This document shows, piece by piece, positions 16,901 through 27,400 of a stretch of 42,952 bases of DNA (positions within the stretch are counted from its first letter, which is position 1; each line of letters starts with the position of its first letter). Source of the DNA: a virus. The DNA lies in IMG/VR virus record IMGVR_UViG_3300030109_004241, positions 1-42,952 of that record; one strand, given 5' to 3'. A program made the translations under genes and the position numbers. The notes under the pieces are model-generated. The model searched no databases and was not told the origin of the DNA. It was given only the letters and a program-made list of their open reading frames with translations.

Positions 16901-18792
16901 ACAGAGCAACTGGAAGCAAACAATTTACAGGAGAAATAACTTTTGATGAAGATATTGCAATAACTGATGATATGATTATGGAATTTGAATTAATGACACC
17001 TGACAGAAATAATAATAATTTTTATAATTTTTTAATTGGTAAATGCACAGATTATACTGACAATGACCATGATTTTCCAAGAGTAGCCAGGGTACGTTTT
17101 GATAGCATTGACGTACATTTTACAAATTCAAATTGGACTGCAGCTGCAGATGGTGTAACGCAAGCTAATTCAAATGATACAAAAGTTAATTTTAGTTTTG
17201 GCACTCCAACTGAAGAAACTGCTGTAGGCTGGGAAGATAGAATGTTTAAATTAGGAGTTACATCTGTCAATGTATTTAAAGAAGAATCAAACATTAGGAG
17301 TGCTAGTAGTTTAGTAGGTATAACCGAAAGTGCTGGAGTTGATAATAATCAATCTGCAATTACAGCAGGACAATGTCCTTATGTTACAATATATGTAGGA
17401 GAAAAAGCAGCCAAAGATAATTACAGAAAACAATTAAAATATTATATGAAAGATAATGATTCTGATATATGGTATTTGCAATTTTATGTAGATTTAGATA
17501 CAAATAAAGCATATTCAACAACATCTAATTATTCTACTGTTGGTATATATAATTCTAATACACATTCTTATTCTTATACTATACCTAGAGAACATATGCT
17601 TAATTATAACGAAATGGACAGTTATGAAGCAGAAACATTTGTTGCTCAATCAATTGGAGAAAAAGCAGCAAACGAACTTGTTTGTGATTATAAAGCTGGA
17701 GTTGTTGCAAATAACAGATTATATGTAGGCAATATAAGACAAAACGGTAAAATATATGGAGATAGAATGATTAAATCTCCTATTGGTAAATACAACATAC
17801 TTCCTTCGTCTAATTTTATAGATGTTGCAATTAATGATGGAGATGAAATAACTGCATTGCAATATTTTAAAGATAGATTATTACAATTTAAAAAAAATAA
17901 AGTATTTGTTATTAATGTATCAGGTGATTTAGAATTTATAGAAAATACATTTGATAATGTAGGAATATCTAAACCTTGCCAAGTAACAAAAACACCATAT
18001 GGTATTGCATGGGCAAATTCAAGTGGATGTTATTTATATGATGGTGAGCAAATGATTAATTTAATTGAAGGTAAAATTGGAACAGAAACATATCAAGCTG
18101 CATATACAAGCAATAACTGGACTATAACAGATACACAGTTTCCTGCAATTGGTTATATAAAATCAACAAAAAAATTAATTGTTTCATATACTACATCATC
18201 ACATTCAATAGGAAATTCTAAGCCTACAATATTTCAATATGATTTTACATCTAAAGGTTGGTTGTTTTCTGCTAAAAGTTCCGTATCTGATAATAGTACA
18301 ACTTCAGGAATTATTTATTCTAATTTTATTAATAATTCAGAAGGAAATATTTTGTATTATGTTGCTACTAATGCTATAAATGCAATATATAAATGGGATG
18401 ATTCTCCAACTGCACATTCATCTAATCAAGATAAATTTTTATTAAAAACTAAAGATTTTGATTTTGGCAATCCTGCAGTAAGAAAAAAAATATACAAAGT
18501 TTATGTAACATACAAAACTGGAAATGATAGTACAAATTCTAATATTTTAGTTAAACATGCTACAAATGGTGGAACAACTTTTACTCCATTTAATGATAGC
18601 AGTACAAATTATGCAGCAGCAACAGGTCTTGCAGCATCAGCACAATGGGCTACAGCAATATTAACACCAACATCGTCAATTAATAATGTCTATTCATTTC
18701 AATTAGAATTTAGTGGAACAGATGTAGACATTCCTGAAGATTTTGAAATTAATGATATATCAATAGTATATAGAGAAAAACCAGTTAAATAA
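13948..18792 (+). CDS. Large tail protein with carbohydrate-binding-like domain
   Basis: This 1614-residue protein starts with LKIQDFSGGVNAYADPRDIK, an N-terminus common in large tail proteins of marine podoviruses. A segment at about residues 342-505 looks like a galactose-binding/CBM-type beta sandwich, beginning YIDNGNFESG with alternating aromatic strands. The last 380 residues, with ANNRLYVGN, LLQFKKNKVFVINVSG and GIAWANSSGCYLYDGEQ, look like repeated blades of a beta-propeller. It is probably a tail hub or tubular tail-spike scaffold involved in receptor contact. It is strongly Asn/Ser/Thr-rich and follows the membrane-protein cassette with an 8-base overlap. Confidence 0.7.
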   Translation: MPKQVLKIQDFSGGVNAYADPRDIKDNEFAQNWNAALDKYGVVRYTGGGKSEIIGLPHGNATFEPGYGLFSTSVDYTLSLIDGEFDNGFEQGTVAGYEETGTASITLATTSTHVSAANHATDDFYNNYTIVIDSGNGIGQSRRITNYTGSTKNAELDAAFGTDPDTNSTYKIFKWVGDGNVFGNAGSTNYIDKSGSTFPYNDIASFKDEDRMFLRTKVESIGDNESKPLGWVTYNPKTSATFTANDSDSTVIGNTTLKAGVKYTLSFFCKSGFRYYGYGSDGTENGSGTAYGEKVPFVHIYSDSVTNGTTAGLYLFESDNGPQFINGVESTYDFADNIIHNYIDNGNFESGSATGGGSSGPTEWTRVGTDIACTYVTSNQFGGEGNSLNMAPDGDFTYVASVPESYIYQDVTLHDNQWYELFFAYSSGAGGIAYAIIDQDGSQNPFIVPWTSLEDTASLNNWKYIGQNASKTKVKPCRFFVPENSGTAKTIRVCFSGVSASSNVRLDAVCLTKSFPDLVSMSNATGVGNPYTNEMVTWTRYQTSFTIPSEFDDANDWVININAGAYGHQNGADNTSDSNALYFGQIRLEAEESDTLTFLNDNSATESKVMIYSENTENWIANDLKWTSPNMKPVYNYVNGMLKISDANFATGNKSKLFYYLNRNKIDSSNNVRGWQIREHPLSLPPNIIASAAGDANEIGETFDAIWYCENYTFVDKYQQFQHSADTETSNWPMDELRSKESADAKNYGRIMFYNQHGGYDSSNPEENMLYWGDGTGTPSEGAASGEYIGLPWANSDDANTWTPLKVSESGYEIDFPVPANTSESPLKFYLAWAGNDGTSNDMASKMSSYTTGNVSKISFSFTFHFQSHNKDASNSSGIAGDGISGSNPQGNLHNHYPPYFKVSAGKASGLFGGSTISSANQNKLGMANSQVTLMSKKEEAQFYNDDGDSIDFTTAENVALTMWADNEWWSFDEVETFNNGGESNRATGSKQFTGEITFDEDIAITDDMIMEFELMTPDRNNNNFYNFLIGKCTDYTDNDHDFPRVARVRFDSIDVHFTNSNWTAAADGVTQANSNDTKVNFSFGTPTEETAVGWEDRMFKLGVTSVNVFKEESNIRSASSLVGITESAGVDNNQSAITAGQCPYVTIYVGEKAAKDNYRKQLKYYMKDNDSDIWYLQFYVDLDTNKAYSTTSNYSTVGIYNSNTHSYSYTIPREHMLNYNEMDSYEAETFVAQSIGEKAANELVCDYKAGVVANNRLYVGNIRQNGKIYGDRMIKSPIGKYNILPSSNFIDVAINDGDEITALQYFKDRLLQFKKNKVFVINVSGDLEFIENTFDNVGISKPCQVTKTPYGIAWANSSGCYLYDGEQMINLIEGKIGTETYQAAYTSNNWTITDTQFPAIGYIKSTKKLIVSYTTSSHSIGNSKPTIFQYDFTSKGWLFSAKSSVSDNSTTSGIIYSNFINNSEGNILYYVATNAINAIYKWDDSPTAHSSNQDKFLLKTKDFDFGNPAVRKKIYKVYVTYKTGNDSTNSNILVKHATNGGTTFTPFNDSSTNYAAATGLAASAQWATAILTPTSSINNVYSFQLEFSGTDVDIPEDFEINDISIVYREKPVK

Positions 18793-20270
18793 TGGATAAA
18801 TTACTTCATATAAAAGGGTCAAGAACAAAAGTATTAAGCTCTTTGCCTTCAAATTCATTTGGAAGCGATGGTGATATTGTATTATCTGCTATTAAAGGAA
18901 AAGGTTTTTATTTATGTGCAAAAATTAATGGAAGATGGTTTGTGTCTAACAAGCTAGAAGATTTAAAAAAGATGGAAAAAACATCTATTAGAGACCTTTC
19001 TGTTGATAAATTAAAAATAAAAAACACTACATTAACAAAAGATGAATTAAATAAGGCTGTAGGTAATTTAACATTTAATTTACCAGAAGGTTTAACATTA
19101 AGAAAAGTATCTGATGATGCTAATGCTGTTGAATTAATTTTACAAAAAGAAAGGTCTGATACTACAATAGATGACAATGATTTTGTAGGTAAAATATTAT
19201 TTAAAGCTTATGATGACCAAGGAACCCCAGAAATAATGACTACTGGACAAATAAATAATCAAGTTTTAGATGCTTCTTCTAATGATGAAATTGCAAAAAT
19301 GTCGTTTGCAGTATTAGCAGATGAATTTACTGATGCTGATGTTCCTACAAATTTTTTAACTGCAACAGGTATATCAACTGGATTTAACAATGTTCAAGTT
19401 AATTTAGGGGCAAGTAGCACTACAGATACTTTTATTCATGGTCAAACAAAGTTTACTGCATCAAATAATGGCTCAGAGGCTACAAATGGAAAAATACATG
19501 TATTTCCTTATGCTACTTCTGTTAGCCCTTATATATTAATTGAGTCATTAGCAGATAATGGTGATTATCTTAAATTGCAAACAAATGCTTCAGGAGCTTC
19601 AACAATATCTACAGTTGATGATGGAGGAGCAGCAGCAAATTTAACATTAGACCCAGATGGAGAATTAATTTTAACTCCTGTTACAGAGGTTAAATCAGAT
19701 TCTCCTTTAAAAATAAAAGAAAGTGCAGATGCTGTTGCAGATACAGCAGGATATGGTCAATTATGGGTTCACGACACATCACCAAATGAATTAGCATTTA
19801 CAGATGATGCAGGCACAGATATAATTGGTATTGGTAAATATGAATATGATATTAAATTTATTGGATATCATGGCTCTGGCACAAGTTCTTATTTGCCAAT
19901 AAATGGATACATTTTCGACCAAACATCTACATCAAGTAGAAACGAATATCATAGTTTTATTGCTCCTTATAATGGAATAATAGAAAAACTTTCATTTAGA
20001 AGTGAAGTTGCACAAGATGGAGATTTAAGATTAGATGTATTAGAATCAACAGATGGAACAGAAGTACCAGGTACAGGAATTTTTAGAGGTATAACAACAG
20101 TAGATATAGCAGATGATACATATCAAGAATTAGATATGGCAAACCCTACTGTAGGAACTGCATATGCACCTTTAACTAAAGGTAGAATTTATGTTTTATA
20201 TTTAATATGTCCATCTGCTCCACTAGATACAAATGTTACAGTTGTTTTTAAATGGGATATAACCAGTTAA
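18792..20270 (+). CDS. Tail fibre protein
   Basis: The 492 residues are Ala/Ser/Thr/Gly/Asp-rich with repetitive beta structure. A segment near residue 316, AGYGQLWVHDTSPNELAFTD, is typical of the distal shaft of marine phage fibres. The C-terminal 140 residues or so form a distinct beta domain that probably binds the receptor. The start overlaps the stop of the large tail gene (TAATG), so the two are co-expressed. Confidence 0.75.
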   Translation: MDKLLHIKGSRTKVLSSLPSNSFGSDGDIVLSAIKGKGFYLCAKINGRWFVSNKLEDLKKMEKTSIRDLSVDKLKIKNTTLTKDELNKAVGNLTFNLPEGLTLRKVSDDANAVELILQKERSDTTIDDNDFVGKILFKAYDDQGTPEIMTTGQINNQVLDASSNDEIAKMSFAVLADEFTDADVPTNFLTATGISTGFNNVQVNLGASSTTDTFIHGQTKFTASNNGSEATNGKIHVFPYATSVSPYILIESLADNGDYLKLQTNASGASTISTVDDGGAAANLTLDPDGELILTPVTEVKSDSPLKIKESADAVADTAGYGQLWVHDTSPNELAFTDDAGTDIIGIGKYEYDIKFIGYHGSGTSSYLPINGYIFDQTSTSSRNEYHSFIAPYNGIIEKLSFRSEVAQDGDLRLDVLESTDGTEVPGTGIFRGITTVDIADDTYQELDMANPTVGTAYAPLTKGRIYVLYLICPSAPLDTNVTVVFKWDITS

Positions 20271-20342
20271 ATGGAAGATTTGTATATGAAGAGAATTATT
20301 ATTATATTAAACAGCCAAATAGCAAACAAAAAGGAGTTTTAA
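20271..20342 (+). CDS. Leader-like mini ORF, 23 residues
   Basis: ATG begins on the base after the fibre stop, and the TAA ends on the base before the next ATG. Translation of this ORF would therefore deliver ribosomes straight to the next gene. The AAGGAG of the next gene lies inside it. It may have no function of its own. The exact abutment on both sides is the reason to list it. Confidence 0.25.
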   Translation: MEDLYMKRIIIILNSQIANKKEF

Positions 20343-21152
20343 ATGGCAAGGACAACCCCATATTCTACAGCCAGAGTTAAGCAAAATTTAATTGAAGGCT
20401 TAATTAAATCAAGAACTAAAGATTCAGGCGGTAAAGAAGTCGCTAAACAAAAAAAGAAAATGAAAAAAGAGTTTGAAAAAGAAACTCAAAGATTATATAA
20501 TAAAGCTATGCGTAAAGGAAAAAGTAAATTTGGGGATTTGCTTAAAGTTGGAGGCATGGCAGCAACAATATTTGGTGGCCCATTAGCAGCATTTTTAGTA
20601 AACTCAGCAATTAATCAATATATGGGTAAAAAACAACAAAAAGCATCAAAAAGTCTTTTAGGGTTAGATATGGATAGATTTGGAAAAACATTCCTTTCAG
20701 ATGCTGCTGAAGGTTATATGTCTCAAGCAGAAGAACAACAAATTGATAGCAGTAAAGTTTTAACTGATTCATTATTAGCTGGAGGTATGTCTGCATTATC
20801 TTCTTATACACTTGGAGGCAAAGACCCACTTGGACAACAAATGGCTCAAGCTGCTGGGGAAGAAACAGCAGGAACAGTATTAAAAGATGCATTTGCAGGA
20901 ATGTTTAAGCCTAAACCAGCCCCAGGAGCAGGAACAGTACCAGGAACACCAGTACCCCCTGTGAAAGCAGATTTAAAATCTTTAGCTGCTGGAGCTTCAA
21001 CACTTCCTATGTTAATTGCACCATATACAAAAGACTGGCAAAAAAGTGGAACTAATCCTTTTGAAATAGGAAAGCTTAGTAAAAAAGGTGTATATAGAGA
21101 TATAGATAGAGCAAGAGGTAAAGCTAAAAGAGATTGGAGAGGTTATGTTTAG
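20343..21152 (+). CDS. Internal virion / ejection-type protein with central hydrophobic segment
   Basis: The 269 residues have a very basic N-terminus (about 1-60), then a hydrophobic stretch (GGMAATIFGGPLAAFLVNS, about 71-89), then a helical middle and a Pro-rich linker near residues 193-206. Size, membrane-active segment and position before two giant proteins recall the smallest of the T7-type internal core proteins that form a channel through the envelope during ejection. This is inference from layout. AAGGAG precedes the start. Confidence 0.5.
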   Translation: MARTTPYSTARVKQNLIEGLIKSRTKDSGGKEVAKQKKKMKKEFEKETQRLYNKAMRKGKSKFGDLLKVGGMAATIFGGPLAAFLVNSAINQYMGKKQQKASKSLLGLDMDRFGKTFLSDAAEGYMSQAEEQQIDSSKVLTDSLLAGGMSALSSYTLGGKDPLGQQMAQAAGEETAGTVLKDAFAGMFKPKPAPGAGTVPGTPVPPVKADLKSLAAGASTLPMLIAPYTKDWQKSGTNPFEIGKLSKKGVYRDIDRARGKAKRDWRGYV

Positions 21153-21606
21153 GCAATCACTTATAGATAGTTTGCAAACAATATTTCCTAATATTTCATG
21201 GTCAGGAATACAAGGATTAACTCCTGGAAGAATTGCAGGTGGTTTTGCTGATGAATACGATATTGACCCACAAGATTTACCTGAATCGTTATTTCAGCCA
21301 TTAAGTCAATCATTATTTAAAGCCGCTGAATATAAAACATATGCACCAATGCTACAATCAGAAGGAGAATCATTTTTAACTGATTTAACTGCAAGCATGC
21401 AAGGAGCTGATGTAACAAGAGCATATGGTGGATTTGCAGGCTCTGCACAATCAAAAAGAAAAGAAAAACAAGTTAAAGATGTTTATGGCAAAGCAATGGG
21501 TGATGTATATTCTAATATAAGAGGAATGCAAACTGAAGCATTGCAAGGTATACAATCTGAAGTCGATAAATGGCACGAAGCATCTCAATCTATTAAGGGA
21601 TATTAA
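21145..21606 (+). CDS. Putative internal virion protein
   Basis: The 153 residues are mostly helical, with a Gly-rich turn (TRAYGGFAGSAQSKRKEKQV) at about residues 92-111 that recurs in small proteins next to marine podovirus internal proteins. It overlaps the preceding gene by 8 bases. A role in the internal core or tail is likely. Specific function is unknown. Confidence 0.5.
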   Translation: MFRQSLIDSLQTIFPNISWSGIQGLTPGRIAGGFADEYDIDPQDLPESLFQPLSQSLFKAAEYKTYAPMLQSEGESFLTDLTASMQGADVTRAYGGFAGSAQSKRKEKQVKDVYGKAMGDVYSNIRGMQTEALQGIQSEVDKWHEASQSIKGY

Positions 21607-21611
21607 AATAT

Positions 21612-24464
21612 ATGAGCATATTTGATGACAATGACAATAGTCTTGCCAAATTTAATCAATTAATACAATTAGCAAAAAATGTAGCAAGCTTTCAAGATAC
21701 AACGCAACAAGATTGGAGAATACAGCAACAACTTTATCAGCAAGAAACAAGAGAGCAAAATCAATTAAAATCAAGACATAACGGTATAGTAAATGCTTTT
21801 AATAATGCAACTACAAAAGAACAATTAGAAGCAGTTGGGAGCAATTATAGTAATTTTATGAAAGATGCAAAAACTGCTGGTGTTAGCGATTTATATTTAG
21901 ATACAGGAAATATTATAAACAATAAATATGTAATATTTAATGAAACAGAAAATGCAGTTTCTAGCGGAAAAAATTATTTAAATGAAAAAAACCAAGATAG
22001 CATGTCTTACACATCTAATTTTTACAAAGACAATGAAGGAAACTCAGTAAAATTTACAGGGAGTATAGGAGATATGATTGGAAGTATGTCTCCTGGAGAT
22101 TTGTCGCAAAATATTTCAGAAGCAGAAAATCAATTACAAATTTTACAAGCAGCAAGGCAATTTAATTATTTTAACCCTAATTTAGGAAAAGCAATAGAAG
22201 CTGTAAAAGAAAGAATAAATGGTCTAAATAGTTCTGAATTTTTACAAACAACAAATATATCTGATTTTTTAACTTTTGACCCTTATGATGAAACTGTTTC
22301 AGGTGCACAAGCAGATGATGAAAGCGGACAGCCATCAAATCCTATGGCTTTACAATATTACAATCAAATAAAAGCACATATACAAGCAGGTTCGTCTCCT
22401 AAAGTTATACAAGACATTGTGTCTGGTTGGTCAAGTGATGCTTCTAGTAAATATTGGAAAGAAATTAAAAAAATTGAAAGTGCAAATAAAGGAATAGAAA
22501 TTGCAAATCAATTAAATGCAGGACAATTAGACCCAGAAAGTGAATTAATAAATGATTTTTTTCAAAACAATAGTTTTATATCGCAATCTTTAAACAAATC
22601 AGGCAAAACTATAACAGATGCATCATTTTTTGAAGAAATAAAAGCTAGAGCAATTGGCAATGCTATGAAATATAATAATCAATATAAATTAGCATCTGGT
22701 CAATTTCTTGAAACAAATCCTATGTATGACCCAAGTGGAGAAGAAACAACTGGCACAAGTCAATTAGGAATATCAAAGCAAGATTTAATGTCAGCACAAA
22801 GAGTTTTTGATTCAAAGCAAGATAAAAGTGCAGCAATAACAGATGAGGCTTGGAATTTTGTATTAAAAGAAAACAATTTATCTAAAGAAGAATATAAAAA
22901 GTATCAAAATAAAGAAATAATTATGTACAAATCAAAACCTGTAGGTGCAGATAAATTTATAACAACAAAATTAGACCCTGAAAGTGATTTGGCTAAATCA
23001 GCACAATTATATGTAAATCAAAATACAATACCTCATCCAGATGATGTTAAGACACAAGGTTTTCAAAAATATTATAATTATTATTTAGAGCAAAAATATC
23101 CTAAAGACAAAGGCTGGTATGAAGAAGAGGGTGTTTTAATAAATGATAATTTAAAACAAAAAGTAGATTTAAAAACAACTAACTTTAAATTAGGTTCTGT
23201 AATTCCTGAAACGTTTGCTTTTGAAGATAGTAATGTACAGACAGAGTTTATAGAAGCTAAAAATATAAACGATTCATTTTTTGCTAATTTTAAACAAAGC
23301 TATCCTGATGCAAAAGTTCCTGTAAAATTATTAAATCAATATAATCAAGAATTAGGATTATCTTCAGAACAATTATCTAATGATTTTCAAAATTTTTATC
23401 AAGTTGATTTAGGAATGCAAAATTATTATAAAAATAATCCAGATGCACAAAGAATTACTTATGAAGATAATTTTATTAAAAGAGCATTAGCTGGCGAAGT
23501 TGAAAATTTATCACAAGAAAAAATTAATGGATTTGTACAAAAATATCAAAAAGATATTGAAAATAATAATGTTGGTAGTGAAGGCATAAGCAATGGTTGG
23601 AAATGGGCATTAGGTGCGGTTGGAACAGGAGCAGGTGCTGCATATGCAGTAAGTGAAGAAAACATTGTTAAAACAACATATCATGCGGTTAAACAAGGAG
23701 CTATGTATTTAAAGGATGTTCATAAATTAAGCGGAGACCAGATTGATAGATTAATAAAATCTAATTATCATGGGCAGGTTACTGAAAAAATAAACAAGTA
23801 CAAAACAGAATTAGATAATTTAAAAAATAAAATACAACCAGGAACAGAACAATACAAAAAAACTAAAGATAATTTAACAAAGTTAATAAAAACAACTAAA
23901 GAACGTTATGTAAAACATTGGATTAAAGAATTAAAAGTTTCTGAAAAAAGAATGTTTGAAATTATAAACAACGAAAGCAAATGGAACCCATTTGAGGTAA
24001 AAAGGTATATAACAAAAGAATTTCCAAAAGCTGCTAAAAATTTATTTTCAGCAAAACCTGGTAAATTATTAAAAACAGGCAAAATATTAGGAACATTTCA
24101 AATAGGAAGATATTTAACAGAAGGACTTGGGTATGATGATGAATTTTCAAAAACTATAGGAGGAGCAACTACAGTTGTAGGAGCAAAAACTTTAGAAAGT
24201 ATTGCAGGTTCAAAAACTACAAAAGACTTAATTGGTAATATACAAGATAAAATAAAAACAAATAAAAAAATAAAATTTATAGATAAAAGCGGATTTCCGA
24301 GTACTATAGATGCTTCAGATGGCAAAATAAAAACAGCATTAAATAAAGCTTTGCAAATAGCAAAATCACCATCGCCTGTGCAGAAAAAAATAGGATTATT
24401 AGCAACTATTGCAACTGGCATTGGTTTAGGAATAAATGAACTTTTAAATTTGTTTGAAAAATAA
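21612..24464 (+). CDS. Large internal virion protein (gp15-like by position)
   Basis: This 950-residue, Asn/Lys/Gln-rich, predominantly helical protein lies between the small hydrophobic protein and the 2287-residue protein, the layout of ejection core proteins in T7-like phages. Gly/Ala-rich hydrophobic patches occur around residues 665-680 (GWKWALGAVGTGAGAAYAV) and 930-945, which could insert into membrane. It has no catalytic motif that I can see. The start has only a distant AAGGGA. Confidence 0.6.
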   Translation: MSIFDDNDNSLAKFNQLIQLAKNVASFQDTTQQDWRIQQQLYQQETREQNQLKSRHNGIVNAFNNATTKEQLEAVGSNYSNFMKDAKTAGVSDLYLDTGNIINNKYVIFNETENAVSSGKNYLNEKNQDSMSYTSNFYKDNEGNSVKFTGSIGDMIGSMSPGDLSQNISEAENQLQILQAARQFNYFNPNLGKAIEAVKERINGLNSSEFLQTTNISDFLTFDPYDETVSGAQADDESGQPSNPMALQYYNQIKAHIQAGSSPKVIQDIVSGWSSDASSKYWKEIKKIESANKGIEIANQLNAGQLDPESELINDFFQNNSFISQSLNKSGKTITDASFFEEIKARAIGNAMKYNNQYKLASGQFLETNPMYDPSGEETTGTSQLGISKQDLMSAQRVFDSKQDKSAAITDEAWNFVLKENNLSKEEYKKYQNKEIIMYKSKPVGADKFITTKLDPESDLAKSAQLYVNQNTIPHPDDVKTQGFQKYYNYYLEQKYPKDKGWYEEEGVLINDNLKQKVDLKTTNFKLGSVIPETFAFEDSNVQTEFIEAKNINDSFFANFKQSYPDAKVPVKLLNQYNQELGLSSEQLSNDFQNFYQVDLGMQNYYKNNPDAQRITYEDNFIKRALAGEVENLSQEKINGFVQKYQKDIENNNVGSEGISNGWKWALGAVGTGAGAAYAVSEENIVKTTYHAVKQGAMYLKDVHKLSGDQIDRLIKSNYHGQVTEKINKYKTELDNLKNKIQPGTEQYKKTKDNLTKLIKTTKERYVKHWIKELKVSEKRMFEIINNESKWNPFEVKRYITKEFPKAAKNLFSAKPGKLLKTGKILGTFQIGRYLTEGLGYDDEFSKTIGGATTVVGAKTLESIAGSKTTKDLIGNIQDKIKTNKKIKFIDKSGFPSTIDASDGKIKTALNKALQIAKSPSPVQKKIGLLATIATGIGLGINELLNLFEK

Positions 24465-24467
24465 AAT

Positions 24468-27400
24468 ATGAGTTTTACAATAAACAATATATCAGAATTT
24501 ACGAATTACTGGAGACAGGCATATCCTACAATATACCAGAACATGGATGATGAGAGTATTATTAATCTCGTTAAAAGAAGACATCCTGAAATAGAAATAC
24601 CTGAATATGAAGAAGTTTTGCAAACAGCAGAAGATTCTCCGTTAACACAACAACCACAATATAAAGATTATTCATTAGAAAATACAGAAACAGACCCTCA
24701 AAGTATTGCTTCATGGTTTTTAACATCTGATTTTATACCAGAATCATTTAAAGAAGAAGGATTTATGGGTATATCTCCTGAATTTTTTAGAGAATCATAT
24801 AACAATTCAATGGCGGGAACAGCATATAAATGGCTGCATGGTAAAGATTATTGGGAAGTTAATGATTACGACCCCGCTTGGTATGCACAAATGGGACAAT
24901 TTATAGTTGGAATGGCTTCACCATTAGAATTAGGTACAATTTTATTTACAGGTGCAATAGGTAAAGGAACTTCTGCTTTATTTAAAAATACAATATTTGG
25001 CGGCAGATTATTGGAGAAAGGGGTTGCTACTTCTATAGCATCAAAATACCCTAAAATGGGTACATTAGCTCAAAATACATTGGATGGTGCTTTAACTACA
25101 GGTATTGGTGGTTCTGGTTATGCTGCAGCACATGCATTAACACAAAATGTTGCACAGCAAAGAATGCTTGTAGGAGATGCTGAAGGTAGAGGTATTGGAA
25201 AAATTAATGTTAGGGATGCATTAACTGCAGCTTCTGATGAATTTTTACATTCGCTTCCTGTTTTTGCTACAGCTGGTGGTTTAACTCATGGAATGATGGC
25301 TTCAATATATGGTTATGCTGGGGCTTATATGGCTGAAGGCACATTAGGTAAAAAATTAACGCAAGCTGTTACTAACCCTACTGCTAGATATGGTTCTGAA
25401 TCATTAATGTTTACAACATTACCTGCTATGATGGGCGATGAAGATGCTCCAAAATTAGGAACACCTGAATGGTGGCAAAATTTAGGAACAGATTTAGTAT
25501 TAGCAGCAGGTTTAAGACTTGGCGGTAAAATGGTTGAAGGCAAAGATATAGATGCATATAGATTTTTGTCTAATGAAATTAAGCTTGAAAATAAATTAAA
25601 TAAAAATATAAACAAATCTGTTTCATCTGTTATTAATGAAATTGATTCTAAAGATGTTCCTCTTGAATTAAGAAATATGGTTAAAAAATCAATCATTGAC
25701 GAAGCAGGTATTGATTCTAATTTAAGTCAAGGAAAAAAAGATTTAGATTTTATTGCAGAAATAAATAGAAAATTAGAAGATACAGATTATCAAAATAAAG
25801 CAAGAACAAAAGGAACTCCTGAAAATATTGAAATGGGTAAGTATGCACAACTTGTTAGCACATACAAACTTGGAGAAATTCAAACAATTGCAAATATTTT
25901 ATCTGGCGGTGAACCAAGAATTAAACAATCTTTTAAAGATTATTATGGAAAAGAACCAAATGCTACAGAGCTTACAAGATTTACAAAAACTTTAGAAAAT
26001 TGGCAAAAAGATTTACAAGAATCAATTAATTGGCATAATGAATATATAAGCGGAGGATGGACTCTTAACGATGCTGATGGTGTGAGTGGAGGGCAAGTAA
26101 AAAATCCTTCTAATGTTATTCCTGATTATAAAATAAAAACACAATTAGGCGGAATGAGCAGAGCAGATGCTTTAAAAGGCATGATGACTGAAAAAGAAAT
26201 TATAAAAAGAGCAAAAAAAGCAGGTTTTGAAGAAGGTGTTGAGTACAAATTAGATAATGATGGAAAAATTATTGAAAAAAACAATCTTATTAACAGATTG
26301 TATGATTTAAGAAAATATACAGAAGAAACAAAACGAAAAGAACTTGAATTATCGCAAGAACAATTAAGAGCTGCAAGTAGGGGTGCTAATGAATATACAG
26401 AAATAGAAAACATAATATTAAAAGAAAAAATAAACGAAAAATCAACAAGTTCAATACCTGAGGTGCAAGCATCTAATATATCAAACGAAAATAAAAATAT
26501 TATATCTTATAGTTTAGACAGGCTAAGAAAAAAGAAAAAATCTGCTGCATCTGCAAAAGAAACAATAGAATTGGCTGAATTTGTTGAAAATAGATATAAA
26601 AGAAATTTACATCAATTAACTGCTGATGAACTTGCTAGTCTTGGAGTAGAATATATACAAGACAAACTTGGAGTTGATATTTATGATTTAACTAATCAAG
26701 AGTTAATTAATAAAAAATTTACAGATAGACAAATTAGAAATTTAAAAAGAAAAGCTGATAGTTCAAGAGATAATTTAAATGAATTGTTTAAAAACACTCC
26801 TTTAGGAAGAATTGTAGGAGACAATATAGTTGCAGATATAAAAAAATGGAATGTTAAAAGTGTTGAAAAACTTACTATAATAGGTGGAAGAAAAGGATTT
26901 CAAAAATGGATAAACTTCATTAAAAGCAAAAAAAATATTGAATATATACCAGAAAGAATTGATAAAAGAGTTAAAAAAACAAAAAAAGTATTAGAACCTG
27001 CACAAACAATATCTTCAACAGGTGCAGAACTTGCTATTAAACTTGCTAATCAAGGGAGATTAAGACCTACTGAATTAGTTAATTTAAAAGTTACAGATTT
27101 GCTTACAAATGCTGAAGGAAAATTAACAGGAGAAATAAGAATTTTTCAGGCAAAACAAAAAGGCGGAGGAGAAAGAGTTAGGATTATAGATGACTTAGAT
27201 TTATCTAAAAAATTGCTAAACTATGCAAAAAATAATAATAAATCAGGAACAGATAAAGTTTTTCCATTTGAAAAAGCTGCTAAATTTAATGCTTTAGCTA
27301 AATATTTAAGCGAAAAATCTGGGGCTAGAGTACAAGTTAGATATGAAGGAAAAGTTTATGAATTTGGAGATGTTCTTGCTCCAACAGAAAGAGTTGGAAA

